From the NCBI GenBank assembly GCA_027486765.1, contig JAIXOO010000451.1, positions 1-56,504 on the forward strand: a stretch of DNA of 56,504 bases, read 5' to 3'. Both the position numbers and the translations under genes were made by a program. The DNA is from Saprospiraceae bacterium (lineage in GTDB: Bacteria > Bacteroidota > Bacteroidia > Chitinophagales > Saprospiraceae). A model generated the notes under the pieces. The model searched no databases. It was not told the DNA's origin and was given only the letters and a program-made list of their open reading frames with translations. Below, piece after piece: positions 33,811-42,640 of the stretch (positions are counted from its first letter, which is position 1; each line of letters opens with the position of its first letter).

Positions 33811-34760
33811 GTTTTGGCTTTTTTACCCAGCTTTTGCCAACAATAGTGTGCCACGGCAATGTCTTCAATGGCCAAGCCCAAGGATTTGAACAGTGTTTTG
33901 TGTGATTTATCGACCAGCTCAGGGTTGGTTAATGCCTCATGAATATCCCCTTTGATCAAAGGTCTAACTTTGGTTTTGTCCCCTACGGCCAGGATCAGAT
34001 CACCTGCTTCATTGCCCGCCGACTCGTAATTGTCAACAAATACATCAGAGTCAAAAATGATCTCAGGTGCCAATTCCCGGTAATTGGGGGTGCTGGCACC
34101 AACAGCATTGATGTGGACTCCTGCTTTTAACCAAGGATTAAAAACCAGGGGCTCAGAGGAAGAGGTCAGGGTACAAACGATTTCGGCTTCCCTCACTGCT
34201 TCTTCTGCACTTTGGCAAGAGAACAATTCAATATCGTGATGTTCAGATTGCTCCTGCACAAAACGCGCCACATTGGCTGGGTTTTTACTCCAAACCTGCA
34301 CCCGTTTGATGGGACGAACCAAGCTAATGGCTTCCAGATGGGTTATCGCTTGAGTACCAGTACCAATCAAGCATAGCGTTTCTGCACGGTCTTCAGCAAG
34401 CAGATCCGTCATCAAGGCGCTGACAGCTGCCGTGCGGATGGCGGTTACTTCATCGGCATCCAGACTCAACAAAAGCATCCCGTTTTCGGCATCAAAAAGG
34501 TGAATGATGCCTTGGTGGGAACTCAGTCCTTTTGCATAATTCTGCTGATAAATACTGATGACCTTGATGCCCATTACGCCATAGGGTCGAATGTAAGCGG
34601 GCATCATGCCGAGGATGCCCCCATTGGGTAGGATCATCTTGGGGCGTAGGGGATTGATGAGATCTTTTTCCGGGTCTAATCTGAACAAATCGCGCATGAC
34701 CGCAATACATTCAGACATGGGCAGGAGGGCTTTTATCTGCGATTGGTCTAAGTACTTCAT
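33807..34760 (-). CDS. Ornithine cyclodeaminase/mu-crystallin family protein
   Basis: A 317-residue NAD(P)-dependent enzyme. The fold's N-terminal part has RPKMILPNGGILGMMPAYI and the conserved Lys-containing GIKVISIYQQN. DADEVTAIRTAAVSALMTDLLA precedes the nucleotide-binding LIGTGTQAITHLEAI. C-terminal INAVGASTPNYREL and SAGNEAGDLILAV are family hallmarks. Members deaminate ornithine, act as imine reductases for amino acids, or make N-substituted amino acids. The exact substrate cannot be read from sequence. It is convergent with the ATP-grasp ligase, with a 4-bp overlap of the two stop codons (TTAA at 33807-33810). Confidence 0.88.
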   Translation of the reverse strand: MKYLDQSQIKALLPMSECIAVMRDLFRLDPEKDLINPLRPKMILPNGGILGMMPAYIRPYGVMGIKVISIYQQNYAKGLSSHQGIIHLFDAENGMLLLSLDADEVTAIRTAAVSALMTDLLAEDRAETLCLIGTGTQAITHLEAISLVRPIKRVQVWSKNPANVARFVQEQSEHHDIELFSCQSAEEAVREAEIVCTLTSSSEPLVFNPWLKAGVHINAVGASTPNYRELAPEIIFDSDVFVDNYESAGNEAGDLILAVGDKTKVRPLIKGDIHEALTNPELVDKSHKTLFKSLGLAIEDIAVAHYCWQKLGKKAKT

Positions 34761-34831
34761 GGTCTAAAATTACGGAATAATCCTAATGCAAGGCATGAAG
34801 ACTTAGTTTAAGAAGATATAATTCGAAGTGT

Positions 34832-34950
34832 TTACCAGAGCGACATTTATTACCACAAAGAAAAAAAAAGAGGACACAAAGGGCACAAAGTTAGACGTTG
34901 ACAACGCTTTGCTTTGTGTTCCTTGGGTCCTCTTTTTTCTTTGGACTAAA
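34832..34950. repeat. Dispersed inverted repeat, CACAAAG family, copy 1
   Basis: AAAGAGGACACAAAGGGCAC on the left faces TGTGTTCCTTGGGTCCTCTT on the right. The loop region TTAGACGTTGACAACGCTTT is shared, with small changes, with the element at 54258-54376. The homology between the copies begins further left at ACCARAGCGACAT. It sits in the 210-bp gap between the ornithine-cyclodeaminase-like gene (start 34760) and the sugar transporter (end 34971). That gap holds no gene, but it must contain the promoter of the minus-strand gene. Confidence 0.8.
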
Positions 34951-34970
34951 AACGTAAAAAGTTATTCAGC

Positions 34971-36386
34971 TTAATGCCCTGCCTTCACGGCAACATCGCG
35001 GTCAAAGTCCAAGCCCTGATTTTTCAGGACAGTTTGTACCCGAATGCCAAAGAAAAGAAGGTATCCAAAACAAAGCAATGGCACTGCATAAGACAATTGG
35101 ATGCCAATTGAAGGTACATCTGCCAGCGCACCTTGGGTAACCGGTACCACTGCGCCGCCCAAAATCATCATGATCAGGTAAGCCGAACCTTGATTGGTGT
35201 ACTTGCCCAAACCAGCGGTAGCCAGCGAAAAGATGCAAGGCCACAGTACGGAGCAAAACAAGCCCCCACTGATGAAGGCAAACAATGCTACTTGCCCAGA
35301 CGTGAGCATGCCCACAATCATGGCCACCCCGCCCAACAAGGAGAAGAGCACCATCGTGCGTATAGGTTTTTCTTGCGCTGCAAAAAACGCGGCAATGATG
35401 ATCAGCACACAGAATGCATAAGTATAAAGCGGCGAAACATCCGATCCACGCAGCCAATTGACAAACAAAACCACTCCGAAGGCCACAAAAGGGGTAAGGA
35501 TGGTTAAGAAGGTTTTTACCGCAGGTTTGAAGTTGAAATTGCTCAACGCCGCCGTCCAACGTCCCATCATCATACTGCCCCAAAACAAGGAGATGTATTC
35601 AGAAATTTGGGAAGAATCGAGGTTTTGGGTCTTTTTCAAATATTCACCCAGGTTGCTACCAATGGTCACCTCAGCGCCTACGTAGCAAAAAATGGCGATC
35701 ATCCCCATGACCAACTGGGGGTATTTCAGCACCCCGAATCCAATTTGGACGTCCTCGTCATTGGTGATGGTCGGCAATTTGGAAAAACGGAAGAATAAGG
35801 CAAACAGGATAAAAATTACCCCAATCACGAGGAAGGGCATTTTTACTGCTTCAATCCCCACTCCTTCAGGTGCAGCATCGCCCACCGAGCCGAAAATGAC
35901 AAAACTGATCAACACCGGTCCGATGGTCGTTCCCAGGTTGTTGACTGCGCCACCCAGGTTGATGCGGTGTGCGCCCGTCGCAGGGTCACCAAGCGCAATC
36001 ATAAAGGGCTGGGTAGAGGTTTGTTGCAACGAAAATCCCAGGCCCACGACAAACAATCCGCCCAAAAGCAGGGGGAAAGATTGCAGCGAAGCAGCAGGAA
36101 TAAACAATAAGGTGCCTACGGCAGAAATGATAAAACCGTACATGATCCCTTGACGGTAACCAATGCGGTTGAGAATATCACCCTTGAGTGCGGCAGAAAC
36201 CAAAAAATAGAGGATTGAACCTACAAAATAAGCGGCATAAAAGGCAAAATCCACCAACTGGGACTGCCATTGCTGCAAATGGAACTGCTCTTTGAACATC
36301 GGAATCAGGATGCCATTTGACGCAGCGATAAAACCCCAAAAGAACCACACGCTCATCAGGGTGTACAACGCAGTACGGTTGTTCAT
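34971..36386 (-). CDS. FHS-family sugar MFS transporter
   Basis: A 471-residue inner-membrane protein with 12 predicted helices of the fucose-galactose-glucose:H+ symporter group. The motif WFFWGFIAASNGILIPMFKEQF opens helix 1, and the conserved SLQQTSTQPFMIALGDPATGAHRINLGGAVNNLGTTIGP lies near residues 120-158. It imports a hexose with protons. It follows a small secreted Dabb protein by 7 bp, so the two are one transcription unit. The sugar cannot be told from sequence. Confidence 0.9.
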   Translation of the reverse strand: MNNRTALYTLMSVWFFWGFIAASNGILIPMFKEQFHLQQWQSQLVDFAFYAAYFVGSILYFLVSAALKGDILNRIGYRQGIMYGFIISAVGTLLFIPAASLQSFPLLLGGLFVVGLGFSLQQTSTQPFMIALGDPATGAHRINLGGAVNNLGTTIGPVLISFVIFGSVGDAAPEGVGIEAVKMPFLVIGVIFILFALFFRFSKLPTITNDEDVQIGFGVLKYPQLVMGMIAIFCYVGAEVTIGSNLGEYLKKTQNLDSSQISEYISLFWGSMMMGRWTAALSNFNFKPAVKTFLTILTPFVAFGVVLFVNWLRGSDVSPLYTYAFCVLIIIAAFFAAQEKPIRTMVLFSLLGGVAMIVGMLTSGQVALFAFISGGLFCSVLWPCIFSLATAGLGKYTNQGSAYLIMMILGGAVVPVTQGALADVPSIGIQLSYAVPLLCFGYLLFFGIRVQTVLKNQGLDFDRDVAVKAGH

Positions 36387-36393
36387 TGTGTTG

Positions 36394-36786
36394 TTATTTT
36401 TTTGACCAATAATCCAATACCAAAACTTTGTCCAAATGTGGTTTTAAAACCTCCACAAAAGCTTTGTGAGCAGGGTGGGGGAGATAGACTTCCCGATCTG
36501 CTTCCGAAGCAAATGTGACGAAAAAACAGTGGGTAAACCCTTGGTTAAGGTTCTCTGGACTGTTGTTCGTGCCCCATTCAAAGCTTTTCACTTCTTTGAT
36601 CTGCTTGGGCAGGGCCCGAAAGGCGTCCTCCACTTGTTTCACTTCGGCTGGACTACTGCTGTCCTTGAACTTGAACAATACTGCGTGACGTAAGAGCATC
36701 TTTTTTCCTGCATTAGGTGATTGGGCCTGCACGGCGGCAGTGAGCCCACAAAGTAGGAAGGCGATCGTTAGTAAGGTTGGTTTCAT
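36394..36786 (-). CDS. Secreted Dabb (stress-responsive A/B barrel) protein
   Basis: A 130-residue protein. The signal peptide is MKPTLLTIAFLLCGLTAAVQAQ. A ~95-residue Dabb ferredoxin-like domain follows: LRHAVLFKFKDSSSPAEVKQVEDAFRALP, SFEWGTNNSPENLNQGFTHCFFVTF, and YLPHPAHKAFVEVLKP. The ATG at 36786 is used; an in-frame TTG lies two codons upstream. Dabb domains dimerise and often bind small molecules or catalyse simple reactions; the role here is unknown. It is the first gene of a two-gene unit with the sugar transporter. Confidence 0.85.
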   Translation of the reverse strand: MKPTLLTIAFLLCGLTAAVQAQSPNAGKKMLLRHAVLFKFKDSSSPAEVKQVEDAFRALPKQIKEVKSFEWGTNNSPENLNQGFTHCFFVTFASEADREVYLPHPAHKAFVEVLKPHLDKVLVLDYWSKK

Positions 36787-36804
36787 ATTCAAAAATTTGT
36801 GAAA

Positions 36805-36918
36805 AGGTTGAGGAAGGTTGAGGAAGGTTGAGGAAGGTTGAGAAGGTTTAGTGTCGATTCCGCCTAAGTCGCTGCGGTAGCCTAAACCTTCTCAACCTCA
36901 CTCAACTTTCCTCAACCT
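36805..36918. repeat. Dispersed inverted repeat, GTTGAGG family, copy 2
   Basis: Three and a half direct copies of the 10-mer AGGAAGGTTG (about 36811-36845) lead into AGAAGGTTTA. The right arm is TAAACCTTCTCAACCTCACT and continues with CTCAACC words. The loop block CGCCTAAGTCGCTGCGGTAG (36861-36880) differs from copy 1 at two of 20 positions. It occupies the gap between the Dabb gene start and the end of the aldo/keto reductase gene. Confidence 0.85.
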
Positions 36919-36920
36919 CA

Positions 36921-37751
36921 TTAAAGCATTGAAATCGGACTCGGCACTACCCGATAATCCTCGTTAAAGGTAGCCAAATATGCCATATCTGCATCAGTGA
37001 TGGAAAAATCAAAAAGATCAAAATTTTCTTGCAAACGTTTTGGATTGGCTGACTTGGGAATAGTGGAAACACCCAGTTGGAGGGCCCAACGCAGGATGAT
37101 TTGAGCAGGTGTTTTACCGTGTTTTTTGGTCAAGCTCAGCAATTTTGGATCATTAAAACGTTCGCCACGCACCAAGGGGGTGTAAGCTTGCAACACAATT
37201 TTTTCTTGTTGACAACGCTTGAGTAGATCTTCTAGAAACAAATAAGGACTGAATTCAACCTGATTAACCGTCGGTACAACTGCTGCGCTTGGCAAAAGTT
37301 CGTCCAAAAAAGGCTCCAAATAATTGGCTACCCCAATTGCGCGTACCTGCCCTTCCTGGTACAAGTGTTCCAGTGCCCGCCAGGTATCCTGTCTTTTGTT
37401 TTTGATGGGCCAATGGACTAGATAAAGGTCGATGTACTCACAATTCAATTTGTGTTGACTGCTTTCAAAAGCCCGCAAAGCCTGGTCATACCCATGATCC
37501 GTGTCATTGACTTTAGTAGTCAGGAAAATTTCTTCACGCGGAAGCCCCGACTGGCGAATGGCATTGCCAACTTCAACTTCGTTGTTGTACATGCTGGCGG
37601 TATCAATCAACCGGTAGCCTATTTCCAGCGCTTGAAGTATAGCGCTTTCGGCTTCCTGATTGTACATATCATAAACACCCAAGCCCAACAAGGGCATGGA
37701 GACGCCGTTGTTGAGCTCGGTGTAAAAATCGCGATAAGATGGTAACAGCAT
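36921..37751 (-). CDS. Aldo/keto reductase
   Basis: A 276-residue (beta/alpha)8 NADPH-dependent reductase. The catalytic tetrad is present: Asp50 (LIDTASMY), Tyr55, Lys80 (LTTKVND) and His113 (LVHWPIK). The C-terminal cofactor site reads STIPKSANPKRLQENFDLF. It reduces aldehydes or ketones; the physiological substrate is not clear. It lies 27 bp after the phytanoyl-CoA dioxygenase-like gene, so the two probably form an operon. Confidence 0.93.
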   Translation of the reverse strand: MLLPSYRDFYTELNNGVSMPLLGLGVYDMYNQEAESAILQALEIGYRLIDTASMYNNEVEVGNAIRQSGLPREEIFLTTKVNDTDHGYDQALRAFESSQHKLNCEYIDLYLVHWPIKNKRQDTWRALEHLYQEGQVRAIGVANYLEPFLDELLPSAAVVPTVNQVEFSPYLFLEDLLKRCQQEKIVLQAYTPLVRGERFNDPKLLSLTKKHGKTPAQIILRWALQLGVSTIPKSANPKRLQENFDLFDFSITDADMAYLATFNEDYRVVPSPISML

Positions 37752-37778
37752 AAAGATGGATTAAAATGGGTTGTAAAA

Positions 37779-38768
37779 TTACCATTTTTCCAAACCCAGC
37801 AACTTTTTGCCCAATGAACTTAATTCTGCAGTTTGGTAACGGGTTTGTTCCCATTTGCGCGGATCACCTGGGAAAGCGTAACCTTCGGGTGCAATGCGAT
37901 CCCGCCAGGAGTTGAGACGCCAATTCAGGAGGCTTTGATCTTCTTCCTGGGCTGGCATCATGGAAATATACTGAGCGATGCGCACCTTGTCCTTACTCAG
38001 GTTGGGCCGGATGCCATGAGCCAGGCTGGAGTTGAAAATCAGCAAATCGCCTGCTTCCATTTTTACTTTAACCAGTTCAAAGCCCGTTACGTCTGGTTTG
38101 AAATGATCGCGATCGGCTGGTTGGCTGAGTTTCCAGGTATCGTAGGTGCGGAACAATTCTGGTACACCCTGAAATCCCCCCATGTTTTCGTCGGTTTGGT
38201 CGGCCAGAGCCAATACACCTTGGACATTTTGAGGCTTGGTCTCGGGGTCGTAATCCCAGTGGATAAAACCTTTGAACTCATGTCCGGGGCGAGAGGGGAA
38301 ATTCAAATTGGCTCGGTCGATGGTCACCCAGAGTTTTTCAGTGCCCCAGATGTCCACAAAAGCATTGTACAAGCGTTCGGATTGGCGATTGTCCCAGAGG
38401 TATTGGTGGTTGTAGATTTCTACCATCCCGCTGTTGGTCAATTCTTTCATTCGCATTTCAGCGCGGGCAGGGGCATACCAGGTTTCAGAATCATTAGGGT
38501 CTTTTTCTTCAAATTCCCAAAGCAGCGCAGCCATTTTGGCGCAGTTTTCCTTGGGTACTGCACCTTTGACAACGATGTAGCCATTGTGCTGCCAAAACTG
38601 CCAATCTTCTTCGGACAATACACGCAGCGGCTGTCCATTCGAACGATCGTTGAGTTTGGCCTGGCTACTTTTCGCGGTGGAAGGATTGCCGGGGATGTCT
38701 TCATGGTTGTGGTCGAAAGCCATAGTAGGCGTCATGGTGGGAGCCATGGTGGGTGTTTCAGGTTGCAT
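37779..38768 (-). CDS. Phytanoyl-CoA dioxygenase (PhyH) family protein
   Basis: A 329-residue Fe(II)/2-oxoglutarate-dependent dioxygenase. The iron-binding His170-x-Asp172 (FIHWDYDPE) and distal His251 (SLAHGIRPN) are present, with Arg254 suited to bind 2-oxoglutarate. About the first 45 residues form a low-complexity tail with a PTMAPTMTPTMA repeat, absent from typical family members. The substrate is unknown; bacterial PhyH proteins hydroxylate many small molecules. It is divergent from the AraC regulator (158 bp apart), which may control it and the aldo/keto reductase downstream. Confidence 0.87.
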   Translation of the reverse strand: MQPETPTMAPTMTPTMAFDHNHEDIPGNPSTAKSSQAKLNDRSNGQPLRVLSEEDWQFWQHNGYIVVKGAVPKENCAKMAALLWEFEEKDPNDSETWYAPARAEMRMKELTNSGMVEIYNHQYLWDNRQSERLYNAFVDIWGTEKLWVTIDRANLNFPSRPGHEFKGFIHWDYDPETKPQNVQGVLALADQTDENMGGFQGVPELFRTYDTWKLSQPADRDHFKPDVTGFELVKVKMEAGDLLIFNSSLAHGIRPNLSKDKVRIAQYISMMPAQEEDQSLLNWRLNSWRDRIAPEGYAFPGDPRKWEQTRYQTAELSSLGKKLLGLEKW

Positions 38769-38907
38769 GGTATTGGATTTGATGGTGAAAAAGGAACTTG
38801 GATTGATAAAGCAAAATTATCGCCGAACTAGTACGTTTTCCACCCCTTCAATTGCATTTTTTTGTTCCCTATTGACCTGATTGTACGAAGAAACCAATTT
38901 GAAAGGT

Positions 38908-38915
38908 TATTTTTG
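38908..38915 (+). promoter_or_regulatory. Candidate -7 box for AraC regulator
   Basis: TATTTTTG (38908-38915) matches TAnnTTTG exactly. It lies only 11 bp before the ATG at 38927, so the transcript would be nearly leaderless. No convincing -33 element is at the right distance. Confidence 0.3.
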
Positions 38916-38926
38916 AACAAAAAAGC

Positions 38927-39769
38927 ATGAAGATCCAGTTTGAAGACATTCGACCAGATGCGGATCGTTCTTTCCGGATTTTACTCACCCCGCGTTTGCA
39001 CAACACTTTTTTGTGGCATTACCACCCCGAATATGAACTGGTTTACATCGAAGGGGCCAATGGTACCCGCCACATTGGGGATCACATCTCGCGTTATGAA
39101 GGCAGCGATTTGGTCTTTATTGGCCCGAATGTACCACACCTCAACTTCGACTATGGTGTGGAGCATGAACATTACAAGATCGTCATTCAACTCAAGGAGG
39201 ATTTTTTGGGCAAAAACTTTTTTCAGGTACCCGAGTTGAGCGATGTGCGGCGTTTATTTGAACAGGCTAGGGAAGGGGTATCTTTTTTGGGGGAAACCAA
39301 AACCACGATTGGACAACGCCTTAAGCGCTTAGTCAGTCTTAGCCATTTTCAACAACTGATGGAATTGTTGGATATTTTTCAAACTTTGGCATTGTGTAAC
39401 GATGCTCAAAAGCTAGGGGCAACGCCCATTCAAAACGAGCAATATTTTCAGGATCAGCAGCGCTTGCAGCGGATTTATCATTTTGTAGAAAAACACCATC
39501 GCGACAAAATCAGGATGGAGGAAATAGTGGCTTTGTCCAATTTGTCCAATGCCGCTTTTTGTCGTTATTTTAAACGAATGACAGGCATGACCTTTACAGC
39601 GTTTTTGAATCAATACCGCATCAACACGGCCAAACGCCTGTTGCTAAAGCATTGCAATGTATCGGAAGCTTGTTTCGAAAGCGGATTTGAAAACCTCTCT
39701 CACTTTAATAAGACCTTTAAAAAACTGAATGGCGAAAACCCGAAGGATTTTCGGCGACGGCATCTCTAG
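38927..39769 (+). CDS. AraC-family transcriptional regulator
   Basis: A 280-residue regulator. The N-terminal cupin domain (HNTFLWHYHPEYELVYIEGANGTRHIGD, with FIGPNVPH) senses a ligand. The C-terminal double HTH is complete: IRMEEIVALSNLSNAAFCRYFKRMTGMTF and VSEACFESGFENLSHFNKTFKKLNGENPKDFRRR. It probably controls the divergent PhyH/aldo-keto genes or the molybdenum hydroxylase downstream. The HYHPEYEL pattern is common in Bacteroidota AraC regulators linked to sugars. Confidence 0.92.
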   Translation: MKIQFEDIRPDADRSFRILLTPRLHNTFLWHYHPEYELVYIEGANGTRHIGDHISRYEGSDLVFIGPNVPHLNFDYGVEHEHYKIVIQLKEDFLGKNFFQVPELSDVRRLFEQAREGVSFLGETKTTIGQRLKRLVSLSHFQQLMELLDIFQTLALCNDAQKLGATPIQNEQYFQDQQRLQRIYHFVEKHHRDKIRMEEIVALSNLSNAAFCRYFKRMTGMTFTAFLNQYRINTAKRLLLKHCNVSEACFESGFENLSHFNKTFKKLNGENPKDFRRRHL

Positions 39770-39871
39770 CCCTTCTAAATTGCATTTTTGCCCGAAATCG
39801 CAACATTTATCTGGTTTTGACTTTTATAATTGAGTACCTTTAAAGCTGTTTTACACCCAAAATTCATCACA

Positions 39872-40381
39872 ATGGCTGTTTATAACCTAAATGTCAATGG
39901 GAAAAAAGTAACGGTGGATGTTGAGCCAGACATGCCTTTGCTATGGGTTCTGCGCGATTTTGCAGGACTCAAAGGGACCAAGTTTGGCTGTGGCATGGCG
40001 CTTTGTGGCGCTTGCACGGTCCACTTGAATGGTCAACCCATTCGTTCCTGTCAAACTCCCGTATCTTCTCTGGCTAAAAGTGCCAAACTCACTACGATTG
40101 AAGGCATTTCGGACGGAGTTACCCTCCACGCCGTACAACAAGCCTGGGTCGAAGAGCAAGTGCCCCAATGTGGCTATTGCCAATCCGGCCAGATCATGTC
40201 AGCCGTAGCCTTGCTCAAAACGACTCCTGATCCTACCGATGAAGACATCAACAGTGCCATGAGTGGCAACCTTTGCCGCTGTGGCACCTATGACCGCATC
40301 CGCAAAGCCATTCACCGCGCAGCTGATTTATCCAAAACCAGTGGTGGTACTCAAAAAGTAGGCAAAGCTGGTGGTAAATAA
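39872..40381 (+). CDS. (2Fe-2S) subunit of IorA-type molybdenum hydroxylase
   Basis: A 169-residue protein with two [2Fe-2S] clusters. The plant-type ferredoxin cluster motif is [16 protein letters not shown] with a later Cys. The second cluster is formed by [12 protein letters not shown] and CRCGTYDRI. The ATG at 39872 ([12 protein letters not shown]) is chosen over an in-frame TTG at 39830. It passes electrons from the molybdenum subunit encoded 27 bp downstream. It resembles the small subunit of isoquinoline 1-oxidoreductase and bacterial aldehyde dehydrogenases. A C-terminal Gly/Lys-rich tail of about 15 residues follows the domain. Confidence 0.92.
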   Translation: MAVYNLNVNGKKVTVDVEPDMPLLWVLRDFAGLKGTKFGCGMALCGACTVHLNGQPIRSCQTPVSSLAKSAKLTTIEGISDGVTLHAVQQAWVEEQVPQCGYCQSGQIMSAVALLKTTPDPTDEDINSAMSGNLCRCGTYDRIRKAIHRAADLSKTSGGTQKVGKAGGK

Positions 40382-40408
40382 TCCCTCAACCTCAACAATT
40401 AAGAGTTT

Positions 40409-42565
40409 ATGACACCCAATTCCAATAGTCGTCGCGAATTTTTGAGGCTTAGCAGTTTGTCCGGTTTGGGACTGATGCTGGGGGTCTCGTCTTTCGCCAA
40501 AAATGCTTCAATCGTCAAGTTGACGGAGGAAGCCCTACAACTCGAAATCAACCCTTTTATCATCATCGATAATTTGGGCAACATCACGTTGGTCAACCCT
40601 CGTCCAGACATGGGCCAAGGCTCGACCCAGGCCGTACCTTCTCTGTTGGCCGAAGAGCTAGAAGTGAGTTTGGAAAAAGTCAAACTCATCCAATCGGATG
40701 GAAAATCCAAATACGGCAGCCAGACCGCTGGCGGGAGTAGTAGTGTTCGCGAATTGTGGGAGCCCCTGCGCAAAGCGGGCGCGGCTGCCAAAGAAATGCT
40801 CACGGAGACTGCCGCCAAACGCTGGGGGGTATCTGTCGACAAGTGTTACGCAGAAGATGCACGTATTCATCAGCGGAACAGTGATAAAAGTTTCTCCTAC
40901 GGCGAATTGGCCGACGAAGCTTCCAAATTGCCCATCCCCAAGAATCCTAAACTAAAGGATCCGAAGGATTTTAAAATCATCGGCAAAACCAAGCCACGTT
41001 TGGATGTGCCCGATCGCGTGACGGGCAAAGCCGTTTTTGGGATGGACGTAGATGTGCCTGGAATGGTTTATGCTGCCATCCTGCATGCCCCAGCCATCCA
41101 CGGCAAGATCGTCTCCATTGACGATGCCGCAGCCAAAAAAATTCCTGGGGTCATCAGGGTGATGAAGGCCGAGCGCCCCATGCCGCACCGAACTTCAGAA
41201 GCCGTAGCTGTGATCGCAACCAACTGGTGGGCCGCCCTCAAAGGCAAAAAAGCCCTGAATGTAACTTGGGATAACAGTGGTCTGGACAAAATGACCACCG
41301 ATAGCTATTTCGCCAAAAGTTATGAAGCCGCCAAAGCGGAGGGCATCAATTTTGAAGAAAAAGGGGATATTGATCAAACACTGGCACACGCGGAGAAGAC
41401 CCTGGAGGCAATTTATGAAACGCCTTTCCTGGCCCACGCGCCAATTGAGCCTGAGAATGCCATCGCCCACGTCAAAGACAATGGCGAGGTAGAAATTTGG
41501 GCACCGATTCAAGGGCCAGATTGGGCATTGAGGGACGTAGCGGGTTACCTCAAAGTGAAACCCGAACAAATCAAAATAAACGTCTTTCTGCTCGGTGGTG
41601 CCTTTGGCCGCAAAGCTTATCACGACTTTTTGCTGGAAGCCTGCTTCTTGTCAAAAGAATTGAAAAAGCCGGTCAAAGTCATTTGGACCCGTGAAGATGA
41701 CATCAGCCAGGGGCCATACCGCCCAGGGATGTTAAGCGCGATGCGCGGCGCGGTAAATGGCAAAAAAATTGCAGCATTCCACCACCATGCCATTGGAGAA
41801 TCCATCAACCGGCAGGTATTCAATGGTTTGAAAGACCACGAAGTGGACGACTGGATTACCGGCGAATTGAGCGCGGAAAACCACAAATACAACTTGCCCG
41901 TTTGGAAACTGAGTTGGAGCAATGTCAAAACCGATATCCCCATCGTATGGTGGCGCTCGGTGTATGCTTCCAATTTTGCTTTTGGGCAGGAATGTTTCAT
42001 GGATGAATTGGCACACGCCGCTGGCCAGGACCCAATTGAGGCCCGACTAGGGATCCTTCAGGATGCTCGCTTCAAAAAAGTGCTGGAAGTGATTTCCGAA
42101 AAGGCTAACTGGAAGGAAAAACTGCCATCAGGACAAGGCCGGGGCGTTGCCATGTTCAAAAGTTTTGGCAGCATCAGCGCTTGTTGTGTGACGGTGTCCA
42201 AACAAAATGATGGCAGTGTCAAAATTGATAAAGTAGTATCCGTTATCGACTGTGGCTGGCACGTGAACCCTGACAACGTTAAGGCACAAACCGAAGGCAA
42301 TATCGTGATGGGTCTGACTGCCGCCATTAAACCTGGAATTACCTATGCAGGGGGCATGGCTCAACAATCCAATTTCAACGATTATCCGATCATGCGCATC
42401 AATGAAGCGCCGGAGATGGACATCCACATTGTCAACAGTGGGGAAGTGCCCGGTGGGGTAGGTGAGCCTGGCTTGCCACCAGTAGCGCCTGCTTTGGCCA
42501 ATGCCATTTTTGCGGCTACGGGTAAGCGGTTACGCAAGTTGCCGATTGATTTGAATGAGGTGTAA
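40409..42565 (+). CDS. IorB-type molybdopterin-binding subunit (Tat-exported)
   Basis: A 718-residue xanthine-dehydrogenase-family large subunit. The N-terminus has a twin-arginine signal, SRREFLRLSSLSGLGLMLG, so the folded complex with the small subunit is likely carried to the periplasm. Cofactor-binding stretches include GQGSTQAVPSLLAEELEV near residue 70, VFLLGGAFGRKAYHDF near 390 and GGVGEPGLPPVAPALANAIF near the C-terminus, with the conserved catalytic Glu in GVGEPG. This family hydroxylates N-heterocycles or oxidises aldehydes. No molybdenum-cofactor insertion chaperone or cytochrome partner is adjacent. The preceding gap contains a CCTCAACCTCAAC fragment of the GTTGAGG repeat family. 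Confidence 0.92.
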   Translation: MTPNSNSRREFLRLSSLSGLGLMLGVSSFAKNASIVKLTEEALQLEINPFIIIDNLGNITLVNPRPDMGQGSTQAVPSLLAEELEVSLEKVKLIQSDGKSKYGSQTAGGSSSVRELWEPLRKAGAAAKEMLTETAAKRWGVSVDKCYAEDARIHQRNSDKSFSYGELADEASKLPIPKNPKLKDPKDFKIIGKTKPRLDVPDRVTGKAVFGMDVDVPGMVYAAILHAPAIHGKIVSIDDAAAKKIPGVIRVMKAERPMPHRTSEAVAVIATNWWAALKGKKALNVTWDNSGLDKMTTDSYFAKSYEAAKAEGINFEEKGDIDQTLAHAEKTLEAIYETPFLAHAPIEPENAIAHVKDNGEVEIWAPIQGPDWALRDVAGYLKVKPEQIKINVFLLGGAFGRKAYHDFLLEACFLSKELKKPVKVIWTREDDISQGPYRPGMLSAMRGAVNGKKIAAFHHHAIGESINRQVFNGLKDHEVDDWITGELSAENHKYNLPVWKLSWSNVKTDIPIVWWRSVYASNFAFGQECFMDELAHAAGQDPIEARLGILQDARFKKVLEVISEKANWKEKLPSGQGRGVAMFKSFGSISACCVTVSKQNDGSVKIDKVVSVIDCGWHVNPDNVKAQTEGNIVMGLTAAIKPGITYAGGMAQQSNFNDYPIMRINEAPEMDIHIVNSGEVPGGVGEPGLPPVAPALANAIFAATGKRLRKLPIDLNEV

Positions 42566-42583
42566 ATTGCACGATATTTCACT

Positions 42584-42627
42584 TGACTCCCCGGAAGTTT
42601 TCAAAATTTTCGGGGAGTCACTCTTTT
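42584..42627 (+). terminator. Rho-independent terminator after the molybdenum hydroxylase
   Basis: TGACTCCCCG (42584-42593) and CGGGGAGTCA (42611-42620) form a perfect 10-bp GC-rich stem, followed by CTCTTTT. It lies 18 bp after the stop codon on the plus strand. Confidence 0.75.
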
Positions 42628-42640
42628 CCTAATATTGTTT

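Noticed and set aside
34832-34950. CACAAAG element considered as a simple rho-independent terminator
   Set aside because: It is longer than a terminator, shares a 20-bp flank and loop with 54258-54376, and lies mainly upstream of the start of the gene at 34760, so it is listed as a repeat. It may still end transcription.
37833-38831. A 332-codon plus-strand frame antisense to the PhyH gene
   Set aside because: The minus-strand frame carries the iron-binding motifs; the antisense product has no recognisable domain.
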